A model generated the notes under the pieces. It saw only the letters and a list, made by a program, of their open reading frames with translations, made no database searches and was not told where the DNA came from. DNA of 38,385 nt, from contig WTCA01000043.1 of the NCBI GenBank assembly GCA_013138805.1, forward strand, positions 1-38,385. Direction: 5' to 3'. The translations under genes were made by a program, and so were the position numbers. Below are positions 1-7,923 of this stretch, piece by piece. This DNA is from an archaeon (GTDB lineage: Archaea; EX4484-52; GLR71). Positions within the stretch are counted from its first letter, which is position 1. Each line of letters starts with the position of its first letter.

Positions 1-114
1 ATCCCCAAAGACATCCATATAGTATCGCTCATACCTTTAGGCTATCCCGGGAATAACGCATCCAGAGTAAAAAAGAGAGAACTCAAAAACATCATTCACT
101 GGAATCATTTTTAG
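1..114 (+). CDS. Nitroreductase family protein, C-terminal fragment
   Basis: The gene enters from the left edge; only its last 37 codons are present, reading in frame 1 to a TAG at 112-114. The fragment contains the segment PLGYP followed by a basic stretch and then IIHWNHF at the end. This is the usual ending of FMN-dependent nitroreductase-fold proteins, where a PLGYP-like motif is followed by KKR and a terminal aromatic HW/HY segment. The family reduces nitro or quinone groups using NAD(P)H and FMN, but the substrate cannot be judged from this piece. It converges with, and overlaps by 23 bases, a small zinc-finger gene on the other strand. Confidence 0.65.
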   Translation: MPKDIHIVSLIPLGYPGNNASRVKKRELKNIIHWNHF

Positions 115-256
115 GGGTCTCATCTCCTATGTTGACGCTTCTTGTCTTATGATTTCCCTTATGGAGCATATAAGCTCTTCTGCTTGTGAAACTCTTTCCG
201 CATTCATCACAGACATATTTTTTCTCAAGACCTAAAAGCTTTTTTATGAAACCCAT
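92..256 (-). CDS. Small C2H2 zinc-finger protein, 54 aa
   Basis: This short gene reads from an ATG at 254-256 to a TGA at 92-94. Residues 16-36 form a textbook C2H2 finger: Cys16-x2-Cys19-x12-His32-x3-His36, with the hydrophobic core residues Phe23 and Leu31 in the usual places. A basic amphipathic segment (MGFIKKLLGLEKK) comes before it and a polar tail after it. Single-finger proteins of this kind occur in archaea and are thought to bind nucleic acid or protein partners; the target here is unknown. It overlaps the nitroreductase end (convergent) and lies head to head with the cation exchanger gene. It is too short for a usual 60-residue cut-off, so automated callers may miss it. Confidence 0.7.
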   Translation of the reverse strand: MGFIKKLLGLEKKYVCDECGKSFTSRRAYMLHKGNHKTRSVNIGDETPKNDSSE

Positions 257-275
257 ACAAATTATTCTTATCTAT

Positions 276-285
276 CATATAAATA
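276..285 (+). promoter_or_regulatory. TATA box for the cation exchanger gene
   Basis: The A/T-rich element CATATAAATA is centred about 26 nt before the ATG at 307. That spacing would put the transcription start at or next to the start codon, giving a leaderless message. No Shine-Dalgarno sequence is visible. Confidence 0.5.
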
Positions 286-306
286 TCTTTTCACTAAATA
301 GATGCC

Positions 307-1212
307 ATGCTCTATATAATCATCTTCATAATATCCCTTTTAGCCGTCATCAAGGGCGCAGACATCACGACAGACAGCGCAATCAGGATAGCAAAGCAAT
401 ACGGTGTTTCAGAATTTCTGATTGGTCTGACCATCATAGCATTCGGCACAAGCCTTCCTGAGCTGGCATCGTCCATAACCGCAGTCCTGTACAACACGCC
501 GGAACTGGCAGTATCAAACATAATGGGCTCTAATATAGCAAACATTGGCCTTGTCCTCGGCCTGACAGTTATCATATTCTCAAAGAAGATAGACTGCAAT
601 GTCAGCAAGAGCGACATCTATTTCTTTGTCTTTTCAGTCCTGGCAATTCTTGTTGTCTTCATAGACTACCGCCTGACTTTCGTAGAAGGCATGTTCTTCA
701 TATTGCTTTACATATCTTATACTGTCTATTCTATAAAGACGCATAAGATGGCAAAATCATCACACCGTACTAAGGTAGATTTCACCAATCTTGCCATGCT
801 TGCCATAGGCCTCACATTGCTGATAGCCGGCGCAAACTATTTTATCACATCAGGCATTGAGCTGATTAGCATGTTCGGGATATCAGCGACTGCATTCGGC
901 TTCATTTTCATAGCAGTCGGCACAAGCCTTCCTGAGCTTGCCGCATCGCTGATATCGATGAAGAAGAAGCATCAGGGCCTTGCAGTAGGAAACATAATAG
1001 GATCAAACCTGTTCAACACATTCTTCATCTTCGGCGCAATGGCAGGCATAGAGACAATACCCATGATAAAGTCATTCTACATCTCATCCATGCCGATACT
1101 TGTCGCGCTTACAGCCGTCCTATATCTTGCACTGATGCGTAAAAAGCTTGGTCGCTTTGACGGTTTCCTCTTCCTTGCACTATATTCTCTGTCAGTCATC
1201 CTCGTTTTTTAA
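307..1212 (+). CDS. Sodium/calcium exchanger family (CaCA) membrane protein
   Basis: This 301-residue multi-span membrane protein belongs to the CaCA superfamily (YrbG-like Ca2+/Na+ antiporters). It shows the two inverted alpha repeats that define the family. Repeat 1 has GTSLPELASS near residues 47-56 and GSNIANIG near 74-81; repeat 2 has GTSLPELAAS near 205-214 and GSNLFNT near 232-238. These segments carry the acidic and polar residues that bind the cation in known structures. About ten hydrophobic helices are visible, separated by a basic loop near the middle, and the length is normal. The likely role is Ca2+ (or other cation) extrusion coupled to Na+ or H+; ion choice cannot be read from sequence. 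A TATA box about 26 nt upstream supports the chosen ATG. Confidence 0.9.
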   Translation: MLYIIIFIISLLAVIKGADITTDSAIRIAKQYGVSEFLIGLTIIAFGTSLPELASSITAVLYNTPELAVSNIMGSNIANIGLVLGLTVIIFSKKIDCNVSKSDIYFFVFSVLAILVVFIDYRLTFVEGMFFILLYISYTVYSIKTHKMAKSSHRTKVDFTNLAMLAIGLTLLIAGANYFITSGIELISMFGISATAFGFIFIAVGTSLPELAASLISMKKKHQGLAVGNIIGSNLFNTFFIFGAMAGIETIPMIKSFYISSMPILVALTAVLYLALMRKKLGRFDGFLFLALYSLSVILVF

Positions 1213-1265
1213 GGACAGGAAAAATCAGCGATATCTTTTTATGCTGGCGCACACAAAATTACACC

Positions 1266-1670
1266 ATGATTGCAGAGACCCAGGTATTGATACTCGCCGC
1301 GACAGGGCTTGTGTTCGCTATAGTGTCTATGGGTATATTGGGAAGAACGCAGAAGCATAAAGAACCGGTTACTCCCACATCACATGGTTTGCATCACTAT
1401 AATAATATATCTCATCAAAACCACGAGGCAGAAAGTCCCCCGCTGGGTGATATCGAAAAAGATCCTGATGCAGCAAAAATAGTTCATGATCTGGTCAAAT
1501 CGCACCACACTTCTCCGAAAGAAGATTATACTCCTCCGAAAGAAGAAGTGGATGCTTTGGTTAAAGCTTATGCTGAAAAACATGGTGATGCAGATGTTGG
1601 TAGTATCCGTAAAGCAGTCGAAAAATACTTAATCAAAGATCATTACAAGTTGCATGACTCTTCTCCTTAA
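1266..1670 (+). CDS. Small membrane-anchored His-rich protein, unknown function
   Basis: I do not recognise this 134-residue protein. Residues 6-26 form one hydrophobic helix, followed by a polar tail rich in His, Pro and Glu (HGLHHYNN, SHQNHE, KSHHTSP). The last 45 residues look helical and charged. The His-rich juxtamembrane part could bind metal, but that is a guess. It lies 53 bases after the exchanger on the same strand, with a weak TATA-like stretch at about 1229-1240, so it may be read on its own or with the exchanger. Its codon use is more A/T-ending in the tail than the exchanger's. Confidence 0.6.
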   Translation: MIAETQVLILAATGLVFAIVSMGILGRTQKHKEPVTPTSHGLHHYNNISHQNHEAESPPLGDIEKDPDAAKIVHDLVKSHHTSPKEDYTPPKEEVDALVKAYAEKHGDADVGSIRKAVEKYLIKDHYKLHDSSP

Positions 1671-1683
1671 AACCCACCACCCA

Positions 1684-1694
1684 ATATATAAATA
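1684..1694 (+). promoter_or_regulatory. TATA box for the 554-aa membrane protein gene
   Basis: The element ATATATAAATA is centred 27 nt before the ATG at 1716, a spacing that predicts a leaderless transcript. Confidence 0.55.
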
Positions 1695-1715
1695 CAAGCC
1701 CCCTAAATAATTCTT

Positions 1716-3380
1716 ATGATATGGCTTGACATCTTTGCAAATCTCGGCTTCATCGGCTTCTACACAATCTGGGCATTCTTCGCAGGCGCAATAGCAGTCT
1801 TTGGGGTGACAAGCAATTTCGGAAAGAAAGGCCTTATAAGAGACATATTTTTCTCATGGGTCACAGGCATCCTGCTTGTAAGCATAAGCTCTGTAGGCGC
1901 AATCATATTTGCTGTAATTCTAAGAATATTCATAATAGGCATATCAAGAAGCATAGGTATAGGATCAATATCCTCAGTCCTGTCTGCAGAAGACATGTCA
2001 AAAGTAAAGCTCAAAAAGCCTAAGACAAACATAATCATGGCTCTTGTCCTCATACTTTTTTTCTTAAACATCCTCACAGCAATCTTCGCCCCGCCCATGG
2101 AGGTCGGATGGTATAAGATGGATGATGCAGAAACCATATCTGTAAGTCCCGAGACAGAAAAAGATATACAGACAGTGCAGTGGGATGATATAAAAGATAT
2201 GCGTCTGGTCTCGCAGGAATACGCGCTCCAGATACCAAAGACAATGGTGACAGAAACAGGCTGGAAACTGTCCAGTGACTGGGACGGCATATATCCGATA
2301 GACAACACGCTTTACTGGGTGATAGCATATGAGCCTACAAGGCTTGTCAACATGGGAAATCCATCGCCCGCATATATACTTGTAGATGCGCAGGATCCTT
2401 CCAAAAGGACAAAGATACATGAAGACATAAGATACTCAGAGGAAAGAAAAGGTCTTATCCCTATTGCTTACCAGCTCCTGTTCTCCGGCAGGATACAGGA
2501 TGTATCTATAAAATACTGGCTGAACCATCCGTATTTCACTTATGGCGACACAGTCTTCACGCATGACAGTGACGGCAGCCCTGTATGGTTCGCACCTGTC
2601 AAGCTTGACTTGCCGACAATATTTGTAACCAAGTTCTATACAGTCCAGGTCGGTGTCGTGACTCTTGACAATGACGGCAAAGTTGAGTTCCACAGCGAGA
2701 GTGACATAAGAGATGGCAATGCTCCTGCATGGCTCCTTGATAACCAGGCAATAATAGATGAAGACTATACTATGACAAGAACTCTTGTATGGGCAAAGTA
2801 CGCAAGCTGGAAAGGCTTCATAAACTACTATCTCCAGCACGAGAATGTCTATGAGATTGCAAGAGAGTTCTACTTCCAGTATGATAAGCCTGATGACCGC
2901 TTTTTCGGTCTTGTGCAGCTTGAGCCTGAAGGCAGGACAAGGAAAGCAATAACCCATTATGTTGAAATAGAAGCATCGGGCACAGATTATGGCACAGTGA
3001 AAATATATGACACAAGAGCTCTGGGACTTATAGGTCCTGAGCGTGCCCTTGACGGTGCAAGAGGCGAAATCAGCCTGTATTCTGATTGGTATCCTCTCCA
3101 GCCGCTTTTCAAGAAGATAGAGAACGGATATTTCTACATTATACCTATCTATTCAGGCATCTATGAGTCTATGGTCTTAAAAGCAGTTGCAGTCGTAGAC
3201 GCAAAGACTGAGCAGGTAAAGCTTTTCCCGTGGCACGATATAGAAGCTGACGGAGAAGATATATCCTCAGACAGTCAGGAAGATGACTCAGTACTTGAAA
3301 GCTCCCGGTTTTCAGACTGCACAATCCTTTCAAGCAAAAATGTTGACGGCAAGCTCGTGATGACAATTGAATGCAAGTGA
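1716..3380 (+). CDS. Large membrane protein with extracytoplasmic domain, unknown function
   Basis: This is a 554-residue protein with three hydrophobic helices in the first quarter (about residues 7-30, 45-77 and 103-125) followed by a soluble part of about 425 residues. The soluble part is rich in Tyr, Trp and Asp and lacks Cys until the last 25 residues, which suits an exported beta-rich domain. It contains no catalytic motif that I can name. The tail (about 525-554) is acidic and serine-rich and ends with two cysteines. It has its own TATA box and is followed after 39 bases by another membrane-anchored gene on the same strand. A cell-envelope role is likely from topology alone. Confidence 0.7.
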   Translation: MIWLDIFANLGFIGFYTIWAFFAGAIAVFGVTSNFGKKGLIRDIFFSWVTGILLVSISSVGAIIFAVILRIFIIGISRSIGIGSISSVLSAEDMSKVKLKKPKTNIIMALVLILFFLNILTAIFAPPMEVGWYKMDDAETISVSPETEKDIQTVQWDDIKDMRLVSQEYALQIPKTMVTETGWKLSSDWDGIYPIDNTLYWVIAYEPTRLVNMGNPSPAYILVDAQDPSKRTKIHEDIRYSEERKGLIPIAYQLLFSGRIQDVSIKYWLNHPYFTYGDTVFTHDSDGSPVWFAPVKLDLPTIFVTKFYTVQVGVVTLDNDGKVEFHSESDIRDGNAPAWLLDNQAIIDEDYTMTRTLVWAKYASWKGFINYYLQHENVYEIAREFYFQYDKPDDRFFGLVQLEPEGRTRKAITHYVEIEASGTDYGTVKIYDTRALGLIGPERALDGARGEISLYSDWYPLQPLFKKIENGYFYIIPIYSGIYESMVLKAVAVVDAKTEQVKLFPWHDIEADGEDISSDSQEDDSVLESSRFSDCTILSSKNVDGKLVMTIECK

Positions 3381-3387
3381 CTCTAAA

Positions 3388-3397
3388 TATTTATAAA
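3388..3397 (+). promoter_or_regulatory. TATA box that decides the start of the next gene
   Basis: TATTTATAAA is centred about 27 nt before the ATG at 3420. An in-frame TTG at 3411 would sit only about 18 nt from it, so the ATG is the better start. Confidence 0.5.
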
Positions 3398-3419
3398 CTA
3401 CTCTGACAAATTGATTACT

Positions 3420-4118
3420 ATGACTGGCTATAATTTTAAACCTAAAAATAGTAAAACACCTGCATCTATGCACAAGAAAAAGACAGTGGACACCACACCT
3501 AAATCCAATCCTCTTGCAGGGATGAAATATGTCAGGAAACCTGTCTTCATCGCAGCAGCGATTATTCTTCTTGTGTTTATCCTTGCCGGCCCGAAAATAA
3601 CAGGCAACATCCTTCTGAGCAGCGAAGACAAAGCGCTTGCAGATAACCCTGATTTCCCTGACCTTCCCGCCTTTGAGGCAAACAAGCAGTTTTATCTCTG
3701 CCAGAACCAGCTGAATGAGGAATCAGGAATACTTTCCCAGTACCAGCTTGAGCTTAATGCAAAGTCCACGACCATGGAATCCTGCCTTCAGGACAAGAGC
3801 ACAATCTCATCCCAGTACAGTTCATGCTCTTCCGACCTTTCATCATGCCTGACTAGCTTCATCGCATGCAACTCATCAAAAGAATCGCTTTCCGCAGAGA
3901 TTAAGATATGCAACGATGACCTGACAATAAAGAATCAGGACCTCTCAGAGCTTGAGCTTGAGAGCTACGCGATAAAGAATAATTATGCAGACAGCTACTG
4001 CTGCATAAAAAGAGCGGTTGACGCTAATCCTGATATCAAGTATTACAGGTTTGAGAACAATAGGGTCATATGCACAACAGACAATGATTATGAAGAATTC
4101 AACTGGGAGGGTTGTTGA
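3420..4118 (+). CDS. Membrane-anchored Cys-containing coiled-coil protein
   Basis: The 232-residue product begins with a basic cytoplasmic segment (about 40 residues), one membrane helix (about 41-57), then a long outward-facing part. The middle (about 85-180) is a coiled coil rich in Ser, Leu, Gln and Glu, with cysteines recurring in the helix (QNQ, SCLQDK, SSCSSD, SCLTS, ACNSS, KICND), possibly tying strands together by disulfides. A compact end follows with a CC pair and a final Cys. I do not recognise a family; envelope scaffold or spacer is the best inference. The ATG at 3420 is preferred over a TTG at 3411 because of the TATA spacing. It converges on the primase gene with only five bases between the stops. 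Confidence 0.65.
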   Translation: MTGYNFKPKNSKTPASMHKKKTVDTTPKSNPLAGMKYVRKPVFIAAAIILLVFILAGPKITGNILLSSEDKALADNPDFPDLPAFEANKQFYLCQNQLNEESGILSQYQLELNAKSTTMESCLQDKSTISSQYSSCSSDLSSCLTSFIACNSSKESLSAEIKICNDDLTIKNQDLSELELESYAIKNNYADSYCCIKRAVDANPDIKYYRFENNRVICTTDNDYEEFNWEGC

Positions 4119-4123
4119 TAACA

Positions 4124-5491
4124 TCATTTTTTTGCATTTTTAGAATCTGTTTTCTTGGCTGTTTTTTTAGTCACTTTCTTCTTGCCTTTCTCAAACACGC
4201 CTGACTTCTTTAGAGCATATGTCGCAGGGTTAAGTATCTTCTGGCAGAACCCGTCAGGAACGCACACTTTCATGTCCTTGTAATATCCCTTGTTTTCGCA
4301 GTTGGCAGGAAGGATAGCTGCCTCTTTCTGTGCCGCGTAATTAAGCTGCGTCGTTATATAGACAGTCTTTATCGGATCTGGATTTCTCTTGTTCCATTCA
4401 AGCAGGATATCCTCAATCTCTTTCAGTGGCCAACCACATGTCATAAGAAAATTTATAAGTATGAATATCGCTCTTTTCCTCCCGTCCTCAAGCCCCTCAA
4501 GTATCTTTTTGATGCACGGGGGAAAATACTGCTCATCAATCTTTTTCAAAGGACCTTCAAATCTTTTGCCCTCATATTTATTCGGATTGTCCTTCTTCAT
4601 CTTTTTATCAAGCTCTTCCTGAATCTCAGCCCAGTCCATTGTCTCAAGAACAAGGGTCGCTGCCTCATCCTCTTCCCAGTTTTCTAGAAAGCCGATATCC
4701 CCGGGAACATTTTCCGGCTGCGCATCCTCAAACCTGAAACCGGAAATATCCTCTTTCCTCAAAGGCCTGCTCACAAGCCATGTCTTTTCATTGAAAGAGT
4801 ATGGAAGCCTGAACAGGTGCCTAACTCCCCAGTTTTCCTCGACATCAACAATATTATAAGGATCCAGTTCCTCTGATCCCTCATCCTTCATCAGCCTTTT
4901 GGAAGACTGATCTATCTCAAGGAATTTCTCAGTAAGTTGTTTTCTTATAAATGCCCGGAGAAATCCGACAATGTTTCTGGGAAGTTCAGGATACATATCG
5001 CTTATATGCCTGCCGTCAATCTTCTCGGGAAATGCCTTGTGCGATACAGCCACATGTATGCCGCGGCTCCCGCTGAACTTGGCAGATATATTCTTTATCC
5101 CGAAAGTCTCAAGAGCGCTTATCAGTAGAATCGCAGTCGCACGCGCATATTCAAACCCATGATCGCAGTCTATGTCAAGTATGAAATCCCAGCCGGAACG
5201 CAAAGAATCAAGCTCCTGCTTCTTAAGCTCGCTTGATAGTGCAAAAGGATTCTTCCACAATTCCACAGACCCGTGAAATGATGTCGCCCCTTCCTTGACC
5301 ATATACTCAAGGTCGCCGATAAAAGGCACAGACGACGGCCTTTTGCCGTAGTAGTTGGCATTGAATCTCGGCACTATCTCTTTTCCCGGGCTTATGGAAA
5401 ACATGTGCTTGAGTATCTCCGGACGCAAGTAATATTCTTTTATCTTGTCAGGCGACGGCCTCTCCGATACAGGCACCTTATCATTATCCAT
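4124..5491 (-). CDS. priS: Single-chain DNA primase: PriS catalytic part fused to PriL-type Fe-S part
   Basis: This 455-residue protein is an archaeo-eukaryotic primase, which makes the RNA primers for DNA replication. The N-terminal two thirds match PriS: Asp106-Ile-Asp108 for metal binding, SGSRGIH at 140-146 for nucleotide handling, and the HLFRLPYS segment near 225-232, with Asp216 a candidate third acidic residue. After a linker, residues 323-425 resemble the PriL C-terminal domain: PPC at Cys326, then Cys398, Cys410 and Cys416, the four ligands expected for a 4Fe-4S cluster. Normal archaeal primases use two separate subunits; a fused form is known from Nanoarchaeum equitans. The last 25 residues are almost all Lys, Thr and Ala. 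A TATA-like element lies about 23 nt before the ATG. Confidence 0.9.
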   Translation of the reverse strand: MDNDKVPVSERPSPDKIKEYYLRPEILKHMFSISPGKEIVPRFNANYYGKRPSSVPFIGDLEYMVKEGATSFHGSVELWKNPFALSSELKKQELDSLRSGWDFILDIDCDHGFEYARATAILLISALETFGIKNISAKFSGSRGIHVAVSHKAFPEKIDGRHISDMYPELPRNIVGFLRAFIRKQLTEKFLEIDQSSKRLMKDEGSEELDPYNIVDVEENWGVRHLFRLPYSFNEKTWLVSRPLRKEDISGFRFEDAQPENVPGDIGFLENWEEDEAATLVLETMDWAEIQEELDKKMKKDNPNKYEGKRFEGPLKKIDEQYFPPCIKKILEGLEDGRKRAIFILINFLMTCGWPLKEIEDILLEWNKRNPDPIKTVYITTQLNYAAQKEAAILPANCENKGYYKDMKVCVPDGFCQKILNPATYALKKSGVFEKGKKKVTKKTAKKTDSKNAKK

Positions 5492-5508
5492 GTATCAATA
5501 TTGTCCAG

Positions 5509-5520
5509 ATATTTTTATTA
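5509..5520 (-). promoter_or_regulatory. TATA-like element for the primase gene
   Basis: Read on the minus strand this is TAATAAAAATAT, centred about 23 nt before the primase ATG at 5491. The 187-base divergent gap to the DUF1016 gene also holds a plus-strand TATA-like stretch at 5658-5669. That one sits only about 15 nt from the ATG at 5679, closer than usual. Confidence 0.45.
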
Positions 5521-5678
5521 AAGATAAGTGCATTTGGACACTGTATAAAATTTTCTTGAATCCAAACAATATTATCACCACCCGAAAGACGAACCTTTTT
5601 ATTTATAGTGGCCATCCCTGAAAAATATATTGTGATGTTAATCCAAAGCAGAGATGTAATATTTATAAGGTTTGAATT

Positions 5679-6683
5679 ATGGCACAATTGTTAAAACAGA
5701 AAGAGAAAAAGAAAGAGTTGGATAGATATGACCAACTGCTCGGAGATATCAAATCCATACTTCAAAGAGGATTATCAAAAGCATATAAAGCAGTGGATAA
5801 TCTAAAGGTCCAGACCTACTGGCAGATTGGTGAAAGAGTTGTGAGGGAAGAACTGGAGCATAAAGGACGGGCAGATTATGGTAAGAAGATTATAGACAAT
5901 TTATCTAAAGATTTGAATATTGATAGGCGTTTATTTTATAGAATCGTTAAGTTCTACAGATTATATCCTATTGTGGTGACAGTGTCCCCACAATTGAGTT
6001 GGTCACATTATGAGATATTGATAGGTATAGAAGAGAATCATATAAGGCAATTTTATGAAAATGTTTCAATAAGAAATAGCTGGAGTGTAAGGGAACTAAA
6101 GAAGAGAATAGATGATAAGGAATATGGGAACGCGCGCAAAAAAGGTGAGATAACTATCAGACTGCCTAGGCAATTGCCAAGCCCGGATGATGTTTTTAAG
6201 CAAAGTTATAACTGGGACTTTATAACTCTTGATGAACAGCATACAGAAAAAGAGCTTGAAGATGCGCTGATAAATGATATTCAGAAGACGTTACTGGAAT
6301 TCGGATGTGGTTTTGCATTTATTGGACGGCAGCAAAAAGTGTTGATAAATAATAATTGGCATAAGGTTGATTTGCTTTTTTACCATATCCTGCTGAAATG
6401 TTATATTGTGGTTGAACTTAAATCAAGAGCATTGATTCCGGGAGATATTGAGCAGGTGACAAGATACCTGACTTATTTCAGGGAAAATAAAATGCATGGA
6501 GATACAGATCCTATTGCGCTTGTGATATGCAAAAGCCATGATAAGATTGATGTGTATTACAGCGCAGGAAAAAACAGGGATGATATATTTATGGCAGAAT
6601 ATAAGACAAAACTGCCTACTGAAGACGAGATCTCAAGAAAGCTTGAAGCTCTAAAAAAGGAAATAAGAGAGAATCATTATTAG
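5679..6683 (+). CDS. DUF1016 / YhcG-type PDDEXK nuclease
   Basis: This 334-residue protein matches the YhcG (DUF1016) family in both halves. The N-terminal half (about 15-150) is helical, with the family hallmarks TYWQIGERVV, a YGKKIIDNLS helix and LSWSHYEILI. The C-terminal half is a restriction-like nuclease fold: Asp231 in HKVDLLFYH and Glu246-Leu-Lys248 in VVELKSR make the D...ExK active site, followed by the family's GDIEQVTRYL helix. Such proteins are thought to act on DNA, and relatives are often carried by mobile or defence-associated regions. No methylase or other restriction partner is next to it. It sits alone between the primase and a zincin-like gene. Confidence 0.88.
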   Translation: MAQLLKQKEKKKELDRYDQLLGDIKSILQRGLSKAYKAVDNLKVQTYWQIGERVVREELEHKGRADYGKKIIDNLSKDLNIDRRLFYRIVKFYRLYPIVVTVSPQLSWSHYEILIGIEENHIRQFYENVSIRNSWSVRELKKRIDDKEYGNARKKGEITIRLPRQLPSPDDVFKQSYNWDFITLDEQHTEKELEDALINDIQKTLLEFGCGFAFIGRQQKVLINNNWHKVDLLFYHILLKCYIVVELKSRALIPGDIEQVTRYLTYFRENKMHGDTDPIALVICKSHDKIDVYYSAGKNRDDIFMAEYKTKLPTEDEISRKLEALKKEIRENHY

Positions 6684-6741
6684 TAGACACAAAAAACCTT
6701 TTTAAAGTTTAACATCGATATATAATATATAGGTAGTAGAT

Positions 6742-7803
6742 ATGTCTGATGGTTGCGGTTCCTGTGATAGCGGTTCATGCAGTCCTTATAGTCTCCCGTC
6801 AACAATAAGTCCAGAAAGTCCTGTATCTTTAGGCGATTCATATAATTCTTCACCATCTTCAGTCTACTCAGATATCCGCGATGCCGGAGGCCTTGATGCA
6901 GCAATAGATATATATGACATTGGGTCTTTAGCCAAAGAAATATACCTTGACCATTCATCTAATCCTGAAAGAATTGCAGACTTATTAAAGAATACAGACA
7001 TAGAAGGTGTTTACGGTCTTCCGCCCAATGTTGCAGGGGTGAATAGTTCAACTATTGGGTATAATCCTTTTACGGGTGAGGGAATTGTAGATTCTGATAT
7101 TGCCTATGATAATAATCTTTCTCCTGATGATCAGCTTTATACAGCACTTCATGAATTATGCCATTGCGAACAGCTTGAATACTCAAAAAACATGCCCCTC
7201 TCTTTCAAAGAAGGCGATGCAGAGACATATACTGATCTTATTATTAATGACTATGTAAGCAAGCTTGAAGATTTATATGAAGGAAGCCTGAATACATCTA
7301 ACTCATCTGATCCGACTTACATTGAGTCCAAAGCTCTGGTCACAGACATCTATGAGAATATAGGTGATGGGGACATAGAAAGAGGACGAGAGAAGTTCTA
7401 TGAGGCTCTTGACCAGTACAAAGAAGACTTCAATCCGGCATTTGAATCTTTCAGGGAAAAGCTTGCCGAAAACGGTCTGGACATTGACACAATATACAAT
7501 GTATTTAATGGTCTTGACAGGGATATTGAGGCAAAGAACCCTTACACAGACAGTAATCAAACAACACCTTATGATGATATGATACCTCCCGGTTTTGGTG
7601 GTCTTGGTCCGATATATCCAGGTATTGGCGGTCTTGGTCCTGAAGCTCCTGGCTTGCCTTATGGACCTTACGGTAATGCCTTAGATCCAGGATATATGGG
7701 TATGCAGGTAGATCCGGTGTCAAGCAATAAAATGCTTGATGATGAACTTCTGCACAAAGCCCCACAAGTTCACAAGGAATATATAAAATTAATATCTTCC
7801 TGA
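6742..7803 (+). CDS. Zincin-like putative metalloprotease with Cys-rich N-terminus
   Basis: The 353-residue product has a HExxH motif, His137-Glu-Leu-Cys-His141, followed 20 residues later by Glu161 in KEGDAETYTDLI. This is the layout of gluzincin-type zinc proteases and resembles the ImmA/IrrE style, where the third ligand sits in an E-x-x-A-E helix. The first 15 residues carry three cysteines among Gly and Ser (CGSCDSGSC), perhaps a metal knuckle. The last 90 residues are rich in Gly, Pro and Tyr (repeats of GGLGP) and look disordered. No signal peptide is seen, so it is probably cytoplasmic. The substrate is unknown. The ATG at 6742 follows TTTTTAAAG at about 6699-6707 and a TATATAATATATA stretch at 6719-6731. 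Confidence 0.6.
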   Translation: MSDGCGSCDSGSCSPYSLPSTISPESPVSLGDSYNSSPSSVYSDIRDAGGLDAAIDIYDIGSLAKEIYLDHSSNPERIADLLKNTDIEGVYGLPPNVAGVNSSTIGYNPFTGEGIVDSDIAYDNNLSPDDQLYTALHELCHCEQLEYSKNMPLSFKEGDAETYTDLIINDYVSKLEDLYEGSLNTSNSSDPTYIESKALVTDIYENIGDGDIERGREKFYEALDQYKEDFNPAFESFREKLAENGLDIDTIYNVFNGLDRDIEAKNPYTDSNQTTPYDDMIPPGFGGLGPIYPGIGGLGPEAPGLPYGPYGNALDPGYMGMQVDPVSSNKMLDDELLHKAPQVHKEYIKLISS

Positions 7804-7888
7804 GTGATATTTATACCGGATAACCAAAAATAGCGCACCTTTCTGAAAACAAAAGACGGCAACACAAACCTATATAAGCATGCCAAAA

Positions 7889-7899
7889 AAATATTTATT
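7889..7899 (+). promoter_or_regulatory. TATA box for the signal peptidase gene
   Basis: AATATTTATTG is centred about 30 nt before the ATG at 7924. A second TATA-like element (CTATATAAG, about 7870-7878) lies further upstream. Confidence 0.45.
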
Positions 7900-7923
7900 G
7901 TCATACATTCTGGAGCAATATTT

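Noticed and set aside
5484-5687. 67-codon minus-strand frame across the primase/DUF1016 gap
   Set aside because: It spans both divergent promoters, has no protein-like pattern and overlaps the primase start.
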